From positions 255,723 to 297,126 of the forward strand of contig NZ_LMFV01000045.1 in the NCBI RefSeq assembly GCF_001427285.1: a DNA stretch of 41,404 nucleotides, given 5' to 3'. The position numbers and the translations under genes are program-made. This document shows positions 33,115 to 41,308 of this stretch, piece by piece. The notes beneath the pieces are model-generated. The model was given only the letters and a program-made list of their open reading frames with translations. It was not told where the DNA came from and did no database searches. The stretch is from Mesorhizobium sp. Root552. GTDB lineage: Bacteria > Pseudomonadota > Alphaproteobacteria > Rhizobiales > Rhizobiaceae. How positions within the stretch are numbered: position 1 is the stretch's first letter; each line of letters starts with the position of its first letter.

Positions 33115-34440
33115 CTACACCGCGTTGAGCGATGTGCCAGCCACGCCATCGGCATAGACGAACACGCTGCGCGGCCATTTGATCTGCACCAACGCACCTT
33201 CGCCCGGGCCGCTCGAATTGCTGAACACGATGCTGGCCCCGGAGCGCTCCAGAAGCGTCTTGGCAATGAACAGGCCGAGCCCCAGCCCACCGCCCGGCTC
33301 GGCCCCCTGCCGCGTCGACATGTAAGGTTCGCCGATGCGGTCGATGACCTCGGCCGGAAAACCGGCGCCGTCGTCGGTAATGGTCAGGTTGACCGAAGCA
33401 TCGTCCCAGCTCCAGCTCACGCTCACGCTCGTATGGGCGAAATCGACCGCGTTCTCGACCAGATTGCCCAGCCCATAGATGACGCCGGGATTGCGCCGCC
33501 CCACCGGTTCCGCGCCGGTGCGTTCGCCGGGTTTCAGCTTGATCGAGATGCCGAAATCGCGGTGCGGCGCGATCACCTCCTCTATCAGCGAGGTCAGCGG
33601 CAGCCGGGTCAACAGCGGCTCGCCTTCGGAGGAAAGGCTGGTCAGCCGCTTGAGGATTTCGCGGCACCGCTCGCTTTGCGTCCGCAGCAAGGTCACGTCG
33701 TCGTGGAATTTCGGGTCCTTGCCCAAGACCTTTTCCATTTCCTTGGCCACCAGTGTGATGGTGGCCAGCGGCGTGCCAAGTTCGTGCGCGGCCGCTGCCG
33801 CCAGCCCGTCCAGGGCGGACAGGTGCTGTTCACGTTGCAGCACCAGTTCGGTCGCGGCCAGCGCGTTGGCGAGCAGCCGCGCCTCGTCGGCGACGCGGAA
33901 GGCATAGATGGCGGTGAACGCGATGGACGACAGAAGCGCCATCCACATGCCGGCGACGTAGACGAACGGCATCACCAGCGGCGCGCCCTCGATCCACGGC
34001 AGCGGCAGGTGGAAGAAGGCAAGCAGGGTCGCCACCGCCATCACCAGCGCGCCGAGCACCGCGGTCAGCCTGAGCGGCAGCGAGGTCGCCGAGATGACGA
34101 CGGGAACGGTCATCAGAAGCGAGAACGGGTTGGTCAGCCCGCCGGTCATGTAGAGCAGCCCGGCAAGCTGCAAACTGTCGAAGGTCAGGATGCCCATGGC
34201 GGCAAGCGGCTTCAGCCGGTGCGCCGCCGGGTAGCGGAAAGCCAGCCACAAATTCATCCAGGCCGAACCGGCGATCAGTGCGAAGCACAAGCCCACCGGC
34301 AACGGAAATTCCAGCCAGTAGGCAACGACGAGAACGGCGGTGCTCTGGCCGAAAATGGCCAGCCAGCGCAAGCGGATCAGCGTGTTGAGGCGCAGCCGGT
34401 TGCTTTGCTGCAGGTCGGGCGAGCTAAGGGCGTTGATCAT
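33115..34440 (-). CDS. actS: Redox sensor histidine kinase ActS (RegB/PrrB type)
   Basis: Membrane histidine kinase of 441 aa with about six membrane segments (25-180). The quinone-binding motif GGLTNPF (100-106) of RegB is intact. The dimerisation helix carries the phospho-His219 in AAAAHELGTPLATI, and Cys259 in SERCREILKRL corresponds in position to the redox-active cysteine of RegB. The ATPase domain has the N box around Asn330 (NLVENAVDFA) and DDGAGF (356-361). It phosphorylates ActR in response to quinone and thiol redox state. It starts 40 nt after hisG, so read-through from the his genes is possible; its own ribosome site is weak. Confidence 0.95.
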   Translation of the reverse strand: MINALSSPDLQQSNRLRLNTLIRLRWLAIFGQSTAVLVVAYWLEFPLPVGLCFALIAGSAWMNLWLAFRYPAAHRLKPLAAMGILTFDSLQLAGLLYMTGGLTNPFSLLMTVPVVISATSLPLRLTAVLGALVMAVATLLAFFHLPLPWIEGAPLVMPFVYVAGMWMALLSSIAFTAIYAFRVADEARLLANALAATELVLQREQHLSALDGLAAAAAHELGTPLATITLVAKEMEKVLGKDPKFHDDVTLLRTQSERCREILKRLTSLSSEGEPLLTRLPLTSLIEEVIAPHRDFGISIKLKPGERTGAEPVGRRNPGVIYGLGNLVENAVDFAHTSVSVSWSWDDASVNLTITDDGAGFPAEVIDRIGEPYMSTRQGAEPGGGLGLGLFIAKTLLERSGASIVFSNSSGPGEGALVQIKWPRSVFVYADGVAGTSLNAV

Positions 34441-34480
34441 GGCAGACGAGCCTTATCGCCGGATTGCTTCTAGTTCCAGC

Positions 34481-35185
34481 CTATCCGGCAGTCGCGGCGC
34501 GCACCTTGGCCGCGATTTCATCGACGAGCGCCTGCGCCTTCGCGCCGCGCTCCTTGCGCGAAGCGACGAGGCAGGCTTGCGATTTCAGCACCACGCCGTC
34601 GGCCAGCACCTTCAGCCTGTTGGCGCGCAGTGTCGAGCCGGTCGAGGTGATATCGACGATGACATCGGCCGAGCCGGCGGCGGGCGCGCCTTCGGTAGCG
34701 CCAAGGCTTTCCACGATGCGATAGACCTGGATGCCGTGCTTGCCGGAGAAGAACTGCTGCGTCAGCCGCCAGTATTTCGTGGCGATGCGCAGCCGCCGTC
34801 CATGACGCTGGCGAAAGTCGGCGGCGACATCGTCGAGGTCGGCCATGCTGTCGACATCGAGCCAGATGTCGGGCACCGCCACCACGACATCGGCATGGCC
34901 GAAGCCGAGCCGTGCCGCGATCTCGGCACACTGTTCCCAGTCAGCCAGGTTCTCGCGCACCAGGTCCTCGCCGGTGACGCCGAGGTCGACCGCGCCCTGT
35001 CCGATTTCGCCGGCAATCTCCGAGGCCGACAGGAAGGCGACCTCGATATCGTCGCGGCCCTCGACATGGGCGCGGTATTTGCGCTCGTCGCCGGGCAGGC
35101 TGACGGCAAGCCCGGCCTTGGCCAGAACCTCCAGCGTCTGCTCCTTCAACCGGCCCTTGGAAGGAATGGCCAAGGTCACGGTCAT
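34481..35185 (-). CDS. hisG: ATP phosphoribosyltransferase, short form
   Basis: First enzyme of histidine synthesis: ATP plus PRPP gives phosphoribosyl-ATP. At 234 aa it is the short HisG, lacking the C-terminal regulatory domain of the long form, and so needs HisZ for activity and feedback control. Marks include LAIPSKGRL at the start, GVTGEDLV, and the PRPP loop [14 protein letters not shown]. The ATG overlaps the hisZ stop (ATGA). The presence of hisZ next door confirms the HisG(S)-HisZ complex. Confidence 0.96.
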   Translation of the reverse strand: MTVTLAIPSKGRLKEQTLEVLAKAGLAVSLPGDERKYRAHVEGRDDIEVAFLSASEIAGEIGQGAVDLGVTGEDLVRENLADWEQCAEIAARLGFGHADVVVAVPDIWLDVDSMADLDDVAADFRQRHGRRLRIATKYWRLTQQFFSGKHGIQVYRIVESLGATEGAPAAGSADVIVDITSTGSTLRANRLKVLADGVVLKSQACLVASRKERGAKAQALVDEIAAKVRAATAG

Positions 35186-36303
35186 TGGCGTTGCTCCCGC
35201 AGCGCTTCGATCCGGTCAAGCCAGACCGAGAAGCCGACGCCCGGAATTGGCGTCTTCGCACCGAGCAGCGTGAGAAGCCGGTCATAGCGGCCGCCACCGG
35301 CCAGCACACGCGGTGAAGCGCCGCTCGCCGCAATCTCGAACACAAGCCCGGTATAGTAGTCGAGCGGACGGCCGAACGCCGCATCGTAGCGCACCGTGCC
35401 CGCGCCCAGTCCGTGCGCGGCGATGGCATCGGCGCGCGCCGCGAAGTTTGCCAGCGCCTCGCCGAGCGACAGGCGCGCGCCTGCGGCGAATTTCTCCAGC
35501 GCGGGCGCGGCTTCGGCAAGCGGCGTATCGATGGCAAGGAACGTCTTCAGCGCGGCAAATGCGTCATCGGACAGGCGCACGCTGCGTAGCTGGGTTTTCT
35601 CGATCAGCCGGCGCGCGATGTCGGCTGGCGTGCGGCCAGCCGAGGCGGAGAGCCCGGCATCTTCCATTTCGCCTGCAATATGCGCGCTCAGCGCATCAGT
35701 GTCGCCATCGACGGCAAGCATCGCCACCGCGCCCGCCAGCTGGCCGTTGCGCGGCGGATTGGCAAGATCGGCAAGGGCTGCTTCCAGCATCGCGTCCGAG
35801 CCGAAGGCGCGCGCCAGCCGCATGCGCCAGCCGCGCGGCAGGCCGAGCGCCGCCAGCACCGCCTCGAACACCGCCTGGTCGCCGAGCGTCACCGCCAGCG
35901 CCTCGCCGGGCAGCGCCAGCGAAATCAGCGCATGGGCATCGGCCAGCGAACGCGCGTCGGCCCGCGCCGTGTCGCGGTCGCCGAGGTCTTCGATGCCGGC
36001 CTGGAAAAACTCGTTCGCGCCTTCGCGCCGCTGGCGGAACACTTCGCCGAGATAGGCATAGCGGCGCGGCGTGCCGGCCTGCGAGGCGATGTGGTCGAGG
36101 CACACCGGAATGGTGAACTCCGGGCGCAGGCATAGCGTCTGCCCGGTCTCGCTTTCGGTGAGGAAAATGCGGCGGCGCAAATCCTCGCCGGCCATGTCGA
36201 GAAACGGATCGGCCGGCTGCAACACCGGCACGTCCACCGGCAGTGCGCCGCGCTCGGCAAACAGCCTTGCGATCTCGATGGCGATGGCGGGGCGGGAGGT
36301 CAT
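35182..36303 (-). CDS. hisZ: ATP phosphoribosyltransferase regulatory subunit HisZ
   Basis: A 373-aa paralogue of histidyl-tRNA synthetase that lacks aminoacylation and the anticodon domain, and acts as the regulatory partner of short HisG. The class II synthetase fold is visible: [20 protein letters not shown] (motif 1 area), [15 protein letters not shown] and [22 protein letters not shown] (motif 2), and [11 protein letters not shown] with [12 protein letters not shown] (motif 3). Its ATG overlaps the hisS stop (ATGA). Together with hisS and hisG it forms a three-gene overlapping set. Confidence 0.95.
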   Translation of the reverse strand: MTSRPAIAIEIARLFAERGALPVDVPVLQPADPFLDMAGEDLRRRIFLTESETGQTLCLRPEFTIPVCLDHIASQAGTPRRYAYLGEVFRQRREGANEFFQAGIEDLGDRDTARADARSLADAHALISLALPGEALAVTLGDQAVFEAVLAALGLPRGWRMRLARAFGSDAMLEAALADLANPPRNGQLAGAVAMLAVDGDTDALSAHIAGEMEDAGLSASAGRTPADIARRLIEKTQLRSVRLSDDAFAALKTFLAIDTPLAEAAPALEKFAAGARLSLGEALANFAARADAIAAHGLGAGTVRYDAAFGRPLDYYTGLVFEIAASGASPRVLAGGGRYDRLLTLLGAKTPIPGVGFSVWLDRIEALREQRQ

Positions 36304-37853
36304 GGCGTCCGCTTGCGCTCGTCGGCCTGTGCGGCAAGTATCTTCTTCACTTCCGCGACAAGGTCGGCCTCGGCCACCGTCACCTGGCCCGGCCGCGCTT
36401 CCTTGTATTCGGCATGATCTCCAATCGCAGCCGCCTGCCGCGCGCCCTCGATCAGGTCCTTCAACTGCACCTCGCCCTTGGCGCGCTCGTCACCACCCTG
36501 GATGACGGCGATCGGACAGCCGCGCTTGTCGGCGTATTTGAGCTGCGCCTTCATGCCCGCGCCGCCGAGATACATCTCGGAACGAATGCCGGCCTTGCGC
36601 AGGTCGGAAACCATCTTCTGATAGCGGCCAAGGCTTTCCGTGTCCTTGTCCATCACCAGCACCACCACCGGCTGGACGACATCGGACGTGTCGAGCTTGC
36701 CGAGGTTCTTCAGCGCCGTCATCAGGCGCGATACGCCGATGGAAAAGCCGGTCGCCGGCACCGGTTCGCCGCGGAAGCGCGACACCAGCCCGTCATAGCG
36801 CCCGCCGCCGCCGACCGAGCCGAAGCGCACGATCTTTCCTTCCTCGTTGGGGATTTCGGCAAGCAGTTCGGCCTCGAAGACGGGGCCGGTATAGTATTCC
36901 AAGCCGCGGACGACAGACATGTCGATAAGTATGCGCTCCGGCCCATAACCAGCAGCTGTCACCAAATTCTCAAGACTAAGCAGCTCATCAACACCGTTCA
37001 GGTACGTCTCGTTTTGCTTGCTTCCTCCGAGTAAGCCTTGCAGAGGCAAGCTCATCGACTTTCGGGCATTTTCTGAGGATTGAACCTGCCTCGTCGATCC
37101 GCCTTCATTTGTTCTCAAAAACAAATCTGCAACAAAATCAATGTACCTTGGTTCAAGCCCTGCCCCCTTAGTAAAATCGCCAGACTCATCCTTGCGTCCG
37201 GGACCGAGCAACTGCCGCACGCCTTCGACGCCGAACTTATCCAGCTTGTCTATCGCCCGTAGCACGGTCAGCCGTCGCCCGGCATTTTCTTCGCCGCCAA
37301 GGCCGATCGCCTCAAGCACGCCGTCCAGCACCTTGCGGTTGTTGACGCGGATGACATAGTCGCCGCGCTTGATGCCCAGCGCTTCCATCACGTCGGCCAT
37401 CATCATCGCCATTTCGGCATCCGCCGCGACGCCCGGCGTGCCGACCGTATCGGCGTCGAACTGCATGAACTGGCGAAAACGTCCCGGCCCCGGTTTCTCG
37501 TTGCGGAACACCCAGCCCGATCGATAGCTGCGGAAAGGTTTTGGCAGCCGGTCGTAATTCTCCGCCACGAAGCGGGCCATCGGCGCGGTCAGGTCATAGC
37601 GCAGCGAAAGCCACTGCTCGTCGTCGTCCTGGAACGAAAACACGCCTTCGTTCGGCCGGTCCTGGTCGGGCAAGAATTTACCAAGCGCGTCGGTATATTC
37701 AATCAGCGGCTGGTCCGCCGGCTCGAAGCCGTAAAGCTCGTAGACCTCGCGGATCTTCGCCGTCATCTTTTCCACAGTGCGGATGTCTTCCGCGCTGCGG
37801 TCAGCCAGCCCGCGCGGCAGCCGCGCTTTCATCTTTTCCGATTTGTCGGCCAT
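36300..37853 (-). CDS. hisS: Histidyl-tRNA synthetase
   Basis: Cytoplasmic class II synthetase of 517 aa that charges tRNA-His. Motif 2 ([21 protein letters not shown]), the histidine-binding [16 protein letters not shown], and motif 3 ([13 protein letters not shown] and [12 protein letters not shown]) are intact, and the anticodon domain runs from about 415. The alphaproteobacterial clade is known for a HisRS that no longer relies on the G-1 base of tRNA-His. Residues about 218-297 (nt 36961-37200) are atypical: local GC is about 48% against about 60% on each side, and the protein there diverges from rhizobial HisS as I recall it. The frame is intact. hisZ overlaps the stop. Confidence 0.94.
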   Translation of the reverse strand: MADKSEKMKARLPRGLADRSAEDIRTVEKMTAKIREVYELYGFEPADQPLIEYTDALGKFLPDQDRPNEGVFSFQDDDEQWLSLRYDLTAPMARFVAENYDRLPKPFRSYRSGWVFRNEKPGPGRFRQFMQFDADTVGTPGVAADAEMAMMMADVMEALGIKRGDYVIRVNNRKVLDGVLEAIGLGGEENAGRRLTVLRAIDKLDKFGVEGVRQLLGPGRKDESGDFTKGAGLEPRYIDFVADLFLRTNEGGSTRQVQSSENARKSMSLPLQGLLGGSKQNETYLNGVDELLSLENLVTAAGYGPERILIDMSVVRGLEYYTGPVFEAELLAEIPNEEGKIVRFGSVGGGGRYDGLVSRFRGEPVPATGFSIGVSRLMTALKNLGKLDTSDVVQPVVVLVMDKDTESLGRYQKMVSDLRKAGIRSEMYLGGAGMKAQLKYADKRGCPIAVIQGGDERAKGEVQLKDLIEGARQAAAIGDHAEYKEARPGQVTVAEADLVAEVKKILAAQADERKRTP

Positions 37854-37940
37854 GGATTGATACTCGGCAATTCAGGACATGCCGCAGCGGCAAAACTGCC
37901 GGACCCTGCGACGCGGCTGTCCTAACCGATGCGGTTCGAT

Positions 37941-37985
37941 GCATCAAGGGTTTGGGCATCAAGGGTTTGGGCGGCAAGGGTTTGA
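37941..37985. repeat. Three tandem 15-bp repeats between hisS and tag
   Basis: The unit GCATCAAGGGTTTGG occurs at 37941-37955 and 37956-37970 exactly, and as GCGGCAAGGGTTTGA at 37971-37985. It lies in the 159-nt gap between tag and hisS, upstream of hisS. Likely slippage-made; no function evident. Confidence 0.85.
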
Positions 37986-38012
37986 ATGCCCGGCCTTTTG
38001 CCGCAAGCCCCG

Positions 38013-38648
38013 TCAGCGCGGCCGCTTGAAGCGCTTGCGCTCGGTCTCCACCCCGGCCCGGCAGGCGCAGCCTTCGAGATGGTCGTTCACCAGCCCCATC
38101 GCCTGCATGAAGGCATAGACGGTGGTCGGGCCGACGAAGCTCCAGCCGCGCTTCTTCAGTTCCTTGGAAATGCGCACCGAAACTGCGGTCGTCGGATTGG
38201 CCTTGAGATGGGCGAGATCGACCACTGCCGGGCGTTCCTCCGGCCCCGGCTCGAACTTCCAGAACCAGGCCGCCAGCGATCCCGCCTCGTCGGCCAGCTC
38301 GCGGGCGCGTTTGGCATTGTTGATGGTCGAGACGATCTTGCCGCGATGGCGGATGATGCCGGCATTGCCGAGCAGGCGTTCCACGTCCTCGTCGGTGAAG
38401 CGCGCCACGCGGTCGACCTCGAAGCCGGCAAAGGCCTCGCGAAAATTCTCGCGCTTCCTCAGTATCGTCAGCCACGACAGGCCGGACTGGAAACCTTCCA
38501 GACAGATCTTCTCGAACAGCCTCGTGTCGTTGGCCATCGGGCGGCCCCATTCATGGTCGTGATAGTGCAGGTAGTCCGGCAGATTGCCGTGCCAGAAGCA
38601 GCGCTCGATGCCGTCCGGGCCGGTGATCAGGCCAGTGTTCTCGCTCAT
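38013..38648 (-). CDS. tag: DNA-3-methyladenine glycosylase I
   Basis: Base-excision repair enzyme of 211 aa that removes 3-methyladenine from alkylated DNA. The HhH-like Tag fold is clear: ICLEGFQSGLSWLTILRKRE with the catalytic Glu51, and GIIRHRGKI. The structural zinc site is complete: Cys17 (ERCFWH), His30 (YHDHEW), His190 and Cys194 (NDHLEGC). The end is a basic tail (ETERKRFKRPR). The start region is duplicated: an upstream ATG 17 nt away opens a six-residue peptide whose stop overlaps the tag ATG, which may tune translation. Confidence 0.95.
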   Translation of the reverse strand: MSENTGLITGPDGIERCFWHGNLPDYLHYHDHEWGRPMANDTRLFEKICLEGFQSGLSWLTILRKRENFREAFAGFEVDRVARFTDEDVERLLGNAGIIRHRGKIVSTINNAKRARELADEAGSLAAWFWKFEPGPEERPAVVDLAHLKANPTTAVSVRISKELKKRGWSFVGPTTVYAFMQAMGLVNDHLEGCACRAGVETERKRFKRPR

Positions 38649-38666
38649 GGCTTGTTCTCGCTCATG
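38636..38666 (-). promoter_or_regulatory. Duplicated tag start region and overlapping uORF
   Basis: TGTTCTCGCTCATG occurs at 38636-38649 and again at 38653-38666. On the minus strand the upstream copy supplies an ATG at 38663-38665 that reads MSENKP then TGA. That TGA overlaps the real tag ATG (ATGA), and tag itself starts MSENT. The duplication thus makes a tiny leader peptide that could couple to tag. Confidence 0.7.
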
Positions 38667-38825
38667 TATTTTTGCCCGTTAACCTTTGTCGCTTCACCTT
38701 TTACCGGCGCTTTACCAGATTCCTGAACGTGCCGATAACCATACCAAAAGGTTTACCGGCAAAACCGCATTTTACGCATTCCGATTCATGTTTCGGTTGC
38801 TGCTCGCAGCCAACATCGGGGCATG

Positions 38826-38855
38826 CCAACGGGTCTTGGGCCAACGGGTCTTGCT
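38826..38855. repeat. Tandem 15-bp duplication upstream of the second L,D-transpeptidase
   Basis: CCAACGGGTCTTGGG (38826-38840) is followed directly by CCAACGGGTCTTGCT (38841-38855), in the gap between tag and the transpeptidase gene (start 38892). Confidence 0.8.
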
Positions 38856-38891
38856 GTCGGGCCGAGACGATTAAGCTGAGAGCAAATTCTG

Positions 38892-39659
38892 ATGAAACGA
38901 CTTTCCGTCTCCTTTTTTGGCGCGGTCTGCGCTGTCGTGGCCGCAACGCCCGCGTCGATGGCCAGCGAACGCTATGCCGAGCGTCCGCCGGTCATGGTCA
39001 GCCCAGACCTGTCCGCCCCGTGGGTCATGCAGCTTGGCCAGCAGCCAACCATGGTCCGCCCGTTGAAGCGCGCGCAGCAGGCCGAGCAGAAGCGCAAGCT
39101 CCGCGCCATCGAAGCGCCGGCGCAGATACAGGTCCAGCCGGACCGCATCCGCACCGCCGCCGTGCCCAAGCCGCAGAAGCGCGTCGTGGCCCGCCCGCAG
39201 ATCAATCCTGTCTACCTGCCGCAGGAAGTGGCCTATGACGGTCCGCAGAAGCCCGGCACCATCGTCATCGATACGACCGAGAACTTCCTTTATCTGGTAG
39301 GCGACAACGGCAAGGCCCGGCGCTATGGCGTCGGCACCGGCAAGCCGGGCTTCGAATGGGCCGGCACGCACAAGGTGTCGCAAAAGCGCGAGTGGCCGGA
39401 TTGGTATCCGCCGGCGGAAATGATCGCGCGCGAAAAGGCCAAGGGCCGTTATCTGCCGGCCCACCTCGCCGGCGGCATCGAAAATCCGCTCGGCGCGCGC
39501 GCGCTTTATCTCGGTTCCACGCTTTACCGCATCCACGGCACCAACCAGCCCTGGACCATTGGCGGCGCCGTTTCGTCGGGCTGCATCCGCATGCGCAACG
39601 AAGATGTCGTCGACCTCTACGAGCGCGTGCCGGTTGGCACCACCGTCGTGGTGATGTAG
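38892..39659 (+). CDS. Exported L,D-transpeptidase (YkuD domain)
   Basis: Periplasmic enzyme of 255 aa: signal peptide (MKRLSVSFFGAVCAVVAATP, cleavage near ASMA-S at 24), a basic Pro/Gln-rich linker (about 30-110), then the YkuD domain (about 118-255) with His215 (YRIHGTNQPW) and Cys231 in SSGCIRMRNED. It shares with the protein at 29155 the run GxGFEWxGT and the PLGARALYL block, so the two are paralogues. This one is soluble or wall-bound through its linker, not lipid-anchored. Likely role is 3-3 cross-linking or anchoring of envelope proteins. A good terminator follows. Confidence 0.92.
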   Translation: MKRLSVSFFGAVCAVVAATPASMASERYAERPPVMVSPDLSAPWVMQLGQQPTMVRPLKRAQQAEQKRKLRAIEAPAQIQVQPDRIRTAAVPKPQKRVVARPQINPVYLPQEVAYDGPQKPGTIVIDTTENFLYLVGDNGKARRYGVGTGKPGFEWAGTHKVSQKREWPDWYPPAEMIAREKAKGRYLPAHLAGGIENPLGARALYLGSTLYRIHGTNQPWTIGGAVSSGCIRMRNEDVVDLYERVPVGTTVVVM

Positions 39660-39710
39660 AAAGTCCGCAACAACGGGGGACGGGTCGTGTAGGGGACATG
39701 ACCGGTCGCG

Positions 39711-39745
39711 AAAAGGGCAGCCGGCAACGCCGCGCTGCCCTTTTT
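39711..39745 (+). terminator. Intrinsic terminator after the L,D-transpeptidase gene
   Basis: AAAAGGGCAGC (39711-39721) pairs with GCTGCCCTTTT (39734-39744) over a 12-nt loop and runs into the T-tract (39741-39745). Confidence 0.85.
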
Positions 39746-39871
39746 GTTGCCAATCTGCACTTGGCTTGAAAGAAGGTGGCCAAGACAGCCGAAAATCCCG
39801 CTTTCGCGTTGCTCTTGGTGGCGTTCTCGGTTATCTCCTTATGCAAACCATTTTCCATACAGGAAACAATA

Positions 39872-40792
39872 ATGTCTCTCTCCGATGATACGCGCTACCT
39901 GAAGGGCGGCCCGGTCGCCAAGCGCATCATTGCCGAGGTGCGCGCGCAGGCCGATGCCGCCGCTGCCGACGGCTTCCCGCCCAGGCTGGTCTCGATCACC
40001 GTCGGCGATGTCGCCGCGGTCGGCGTCTATGTGCGCAACCAGCGCGCCAAGGCCGAGCTTGCCGGCATCGACTTCGAGGAGCGCAACTTCCCGGCCGACC
40101 TTACCGCAGCCGAACTGGAAGCCGCCATCCACGGCATGAATGCCGACCCGCGCGTCACCGGCATCATCATCCAGCGCCCGGTGCCGCCGCATATCCCGAT
40201 CAAGGCGCTGCAGGGCGCGATCCATCCGCTCAAGGATGTCGAGGGCATGCACCCGGCCTCCATCGGCAACATCGTCTATAACGACCTCGACCTTGCGCCT
40301 TGCACGGCGGCCGCTTCGGTCGAGCTGCTCAAGGAAACCGGCCTCGACCTCAAGGGTCTGGAGGTGGTCATCGTCGGCCACTCCGAGATCGTCGGCAAGC
40401 CGATCGCCTTTCTCCTGATGAGCGAGGGCGCCACCGTCACCGTCTGCCATCACATGACGCGCTCGGTCGCGGCGCACGCACGCCGTGCCGATGCGCTGTT
40501 CGTCGCCGTCGGCAAGCCGCGCCTCATCAAGGCCGATATGGTCAAGCCCGGTGCCGCCGTCATCGACATCGGCATCAACGCCGAAACCGGGCCGGACGGC
40601 AACAGCCGCATCGTCGGCGACGTCGACACCGACAGCGTCAAGGACGTGGCTTCCTGGATCACGCCGGTTCCGGGCGGCGTCGGCCCGATCACCGTGGCCA
40701 TCCTGATGCGCAACACCATGGTGGCGCTGAACCGCCAACGCGCCCGCTACCAGTCCACCTACGCCACCGGCAACAAGCTGGCTGCGGAGTAA
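39872..40792 (+). CDS. folD: FolD-family methylenetetrahydrofolate dehydrogenase with altered active site
   Basis: Cytoplasmic folate enzyme of 306 aa. FolD normally interconverts 5,10-methylene-, methenyl- and 10-formyl-tetrahydrofolate with NADP. The Rossmann part is normal (VIVGHSEIVGKPIAF, DALFVAVGKPRLI, PVPGGVGPITVAIL). In the folate site, the usual YVxxK has Gln57 in place of the catalytic lysine (YVRNQ), the usual VQLPLP reads IQRPVP (Gln101 kept), and KDVDG reads KDVEG (Glu124). Loss of the lysine is expected to abolish cyclohydrolase and perhaps leave dehydrogenase activity. The start at 39872 has AGGA upstream; the frame is open to 39776. It may be a second FolD paralogue. Confidence 0.88.
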   Translation: MSLSDDTRYLKGGPVAKRIIAEVRAQADAAAADGFPPRLVSITVGDVAAVGVYVRNQRAKAELAGIDFEERNFPADLTAAELEAAIHGMNADPRVTGIIIQRPVPPHIPIKALQGAIHPLKDVEGMHPASIGNIVYNDLDLAPCTAAASVELLKETGLDLKGLEVVIVGHSEIVGKPIAFLLMSEGATVTVCHHMTRSVAAHARRADALFVAVGKPRLIKADMVKPGAAVIDIGINAETGPDGNSRIVGDVDTDSVKDVASWITPVPGGVGPITVAILMRNTMVALNRQRARYQSTYATGNKLAAE

Positions 40793-40877
40793 GGGCCGGG
40801 CTCCTCGGCCAGCCTCCGGGTTTGGCGCTTGAGCCAGCGCCACCCTTCCGCCTCGTAGGCGAAGGCATTCCTGCACT

Positions 40878-40940
40878 TCGTCATCCCGGAATTCGCTTTC
40901 GAGCGCAGCGAGGAAGGAATATCCGGGCTCCATTCCGTGA
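40878..40940. repeat. Intergenic repeat with CCCGGA/TCCGGG arms
   Basis: CCCGGA (40885-40890) and TCCGGG (40922-40927) flank a 31-nt centre. The wording TCGTCATCCCGGA...ATATCCGGGCTCCATTCC matches a dispersed repeat I recognise from many alphaproteobacterial genomes, here probably an eroded copy. Confidence 0.5.
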
Positions 40941-41030
40941 CATTGAGGCACTACTCTGGACACCAGCGCGCTTACTCTCCCCTTTTGATGAAGAGACTCG
41001 ATCCGGTTGCCGATCGAGTGCCTCGTCAGG

Positions 41031-41188
41031 CACCCCCCTCTGGCCTGCCGGCCATCTCCCCCTCAAGGGGGGAGATCGGCAGCTTCAAGCTACAGCCGCC
41101 TCTGTCATTTCAGTGCCGGATGAAAGCATGGCAATCTTGGTAATCTCCCCCCTTGAGGGGGAGATGGCCGGCAGGCCAGAGGGGGGTG
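41031..41188. repeat. Paired 46-bp perfect inverted-repeat (MITE-like) element
   Basis: The 46 nt at 41031-41076 recur exactly, inverted, at 41143-41188, with 66 nt between. Each arm contains a hairpin (ATCTCCCC... / ...GGGGGGAGAT) and a GGCC-rich block. The architecture (about 40-nt arms, about 66-nt centre) equals that of the element at 5578-5716, although arm sequences differ. No target duplication was seen. Confidence 0.85.
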
Positions 41189-41308
41189 TTGTTCTTGTGA
41201 GGCTTCTGATCGTGTAGGGGACAAATCACGCCTCCCCGCAGAAACTTCACCCTCCCTTATCCCCACCCTGTCCATCTCCCGCATACTCATGCCATCGCCC
41301 TTGCGGGA

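Noticed and set aside
37801..38550. Minus-strand frame of 249 codons running through tag and the tandem repeats
   Set aside because: Out of frame with tag, and its end is the translated 15-bp repeat; no evidence of frameshifting.
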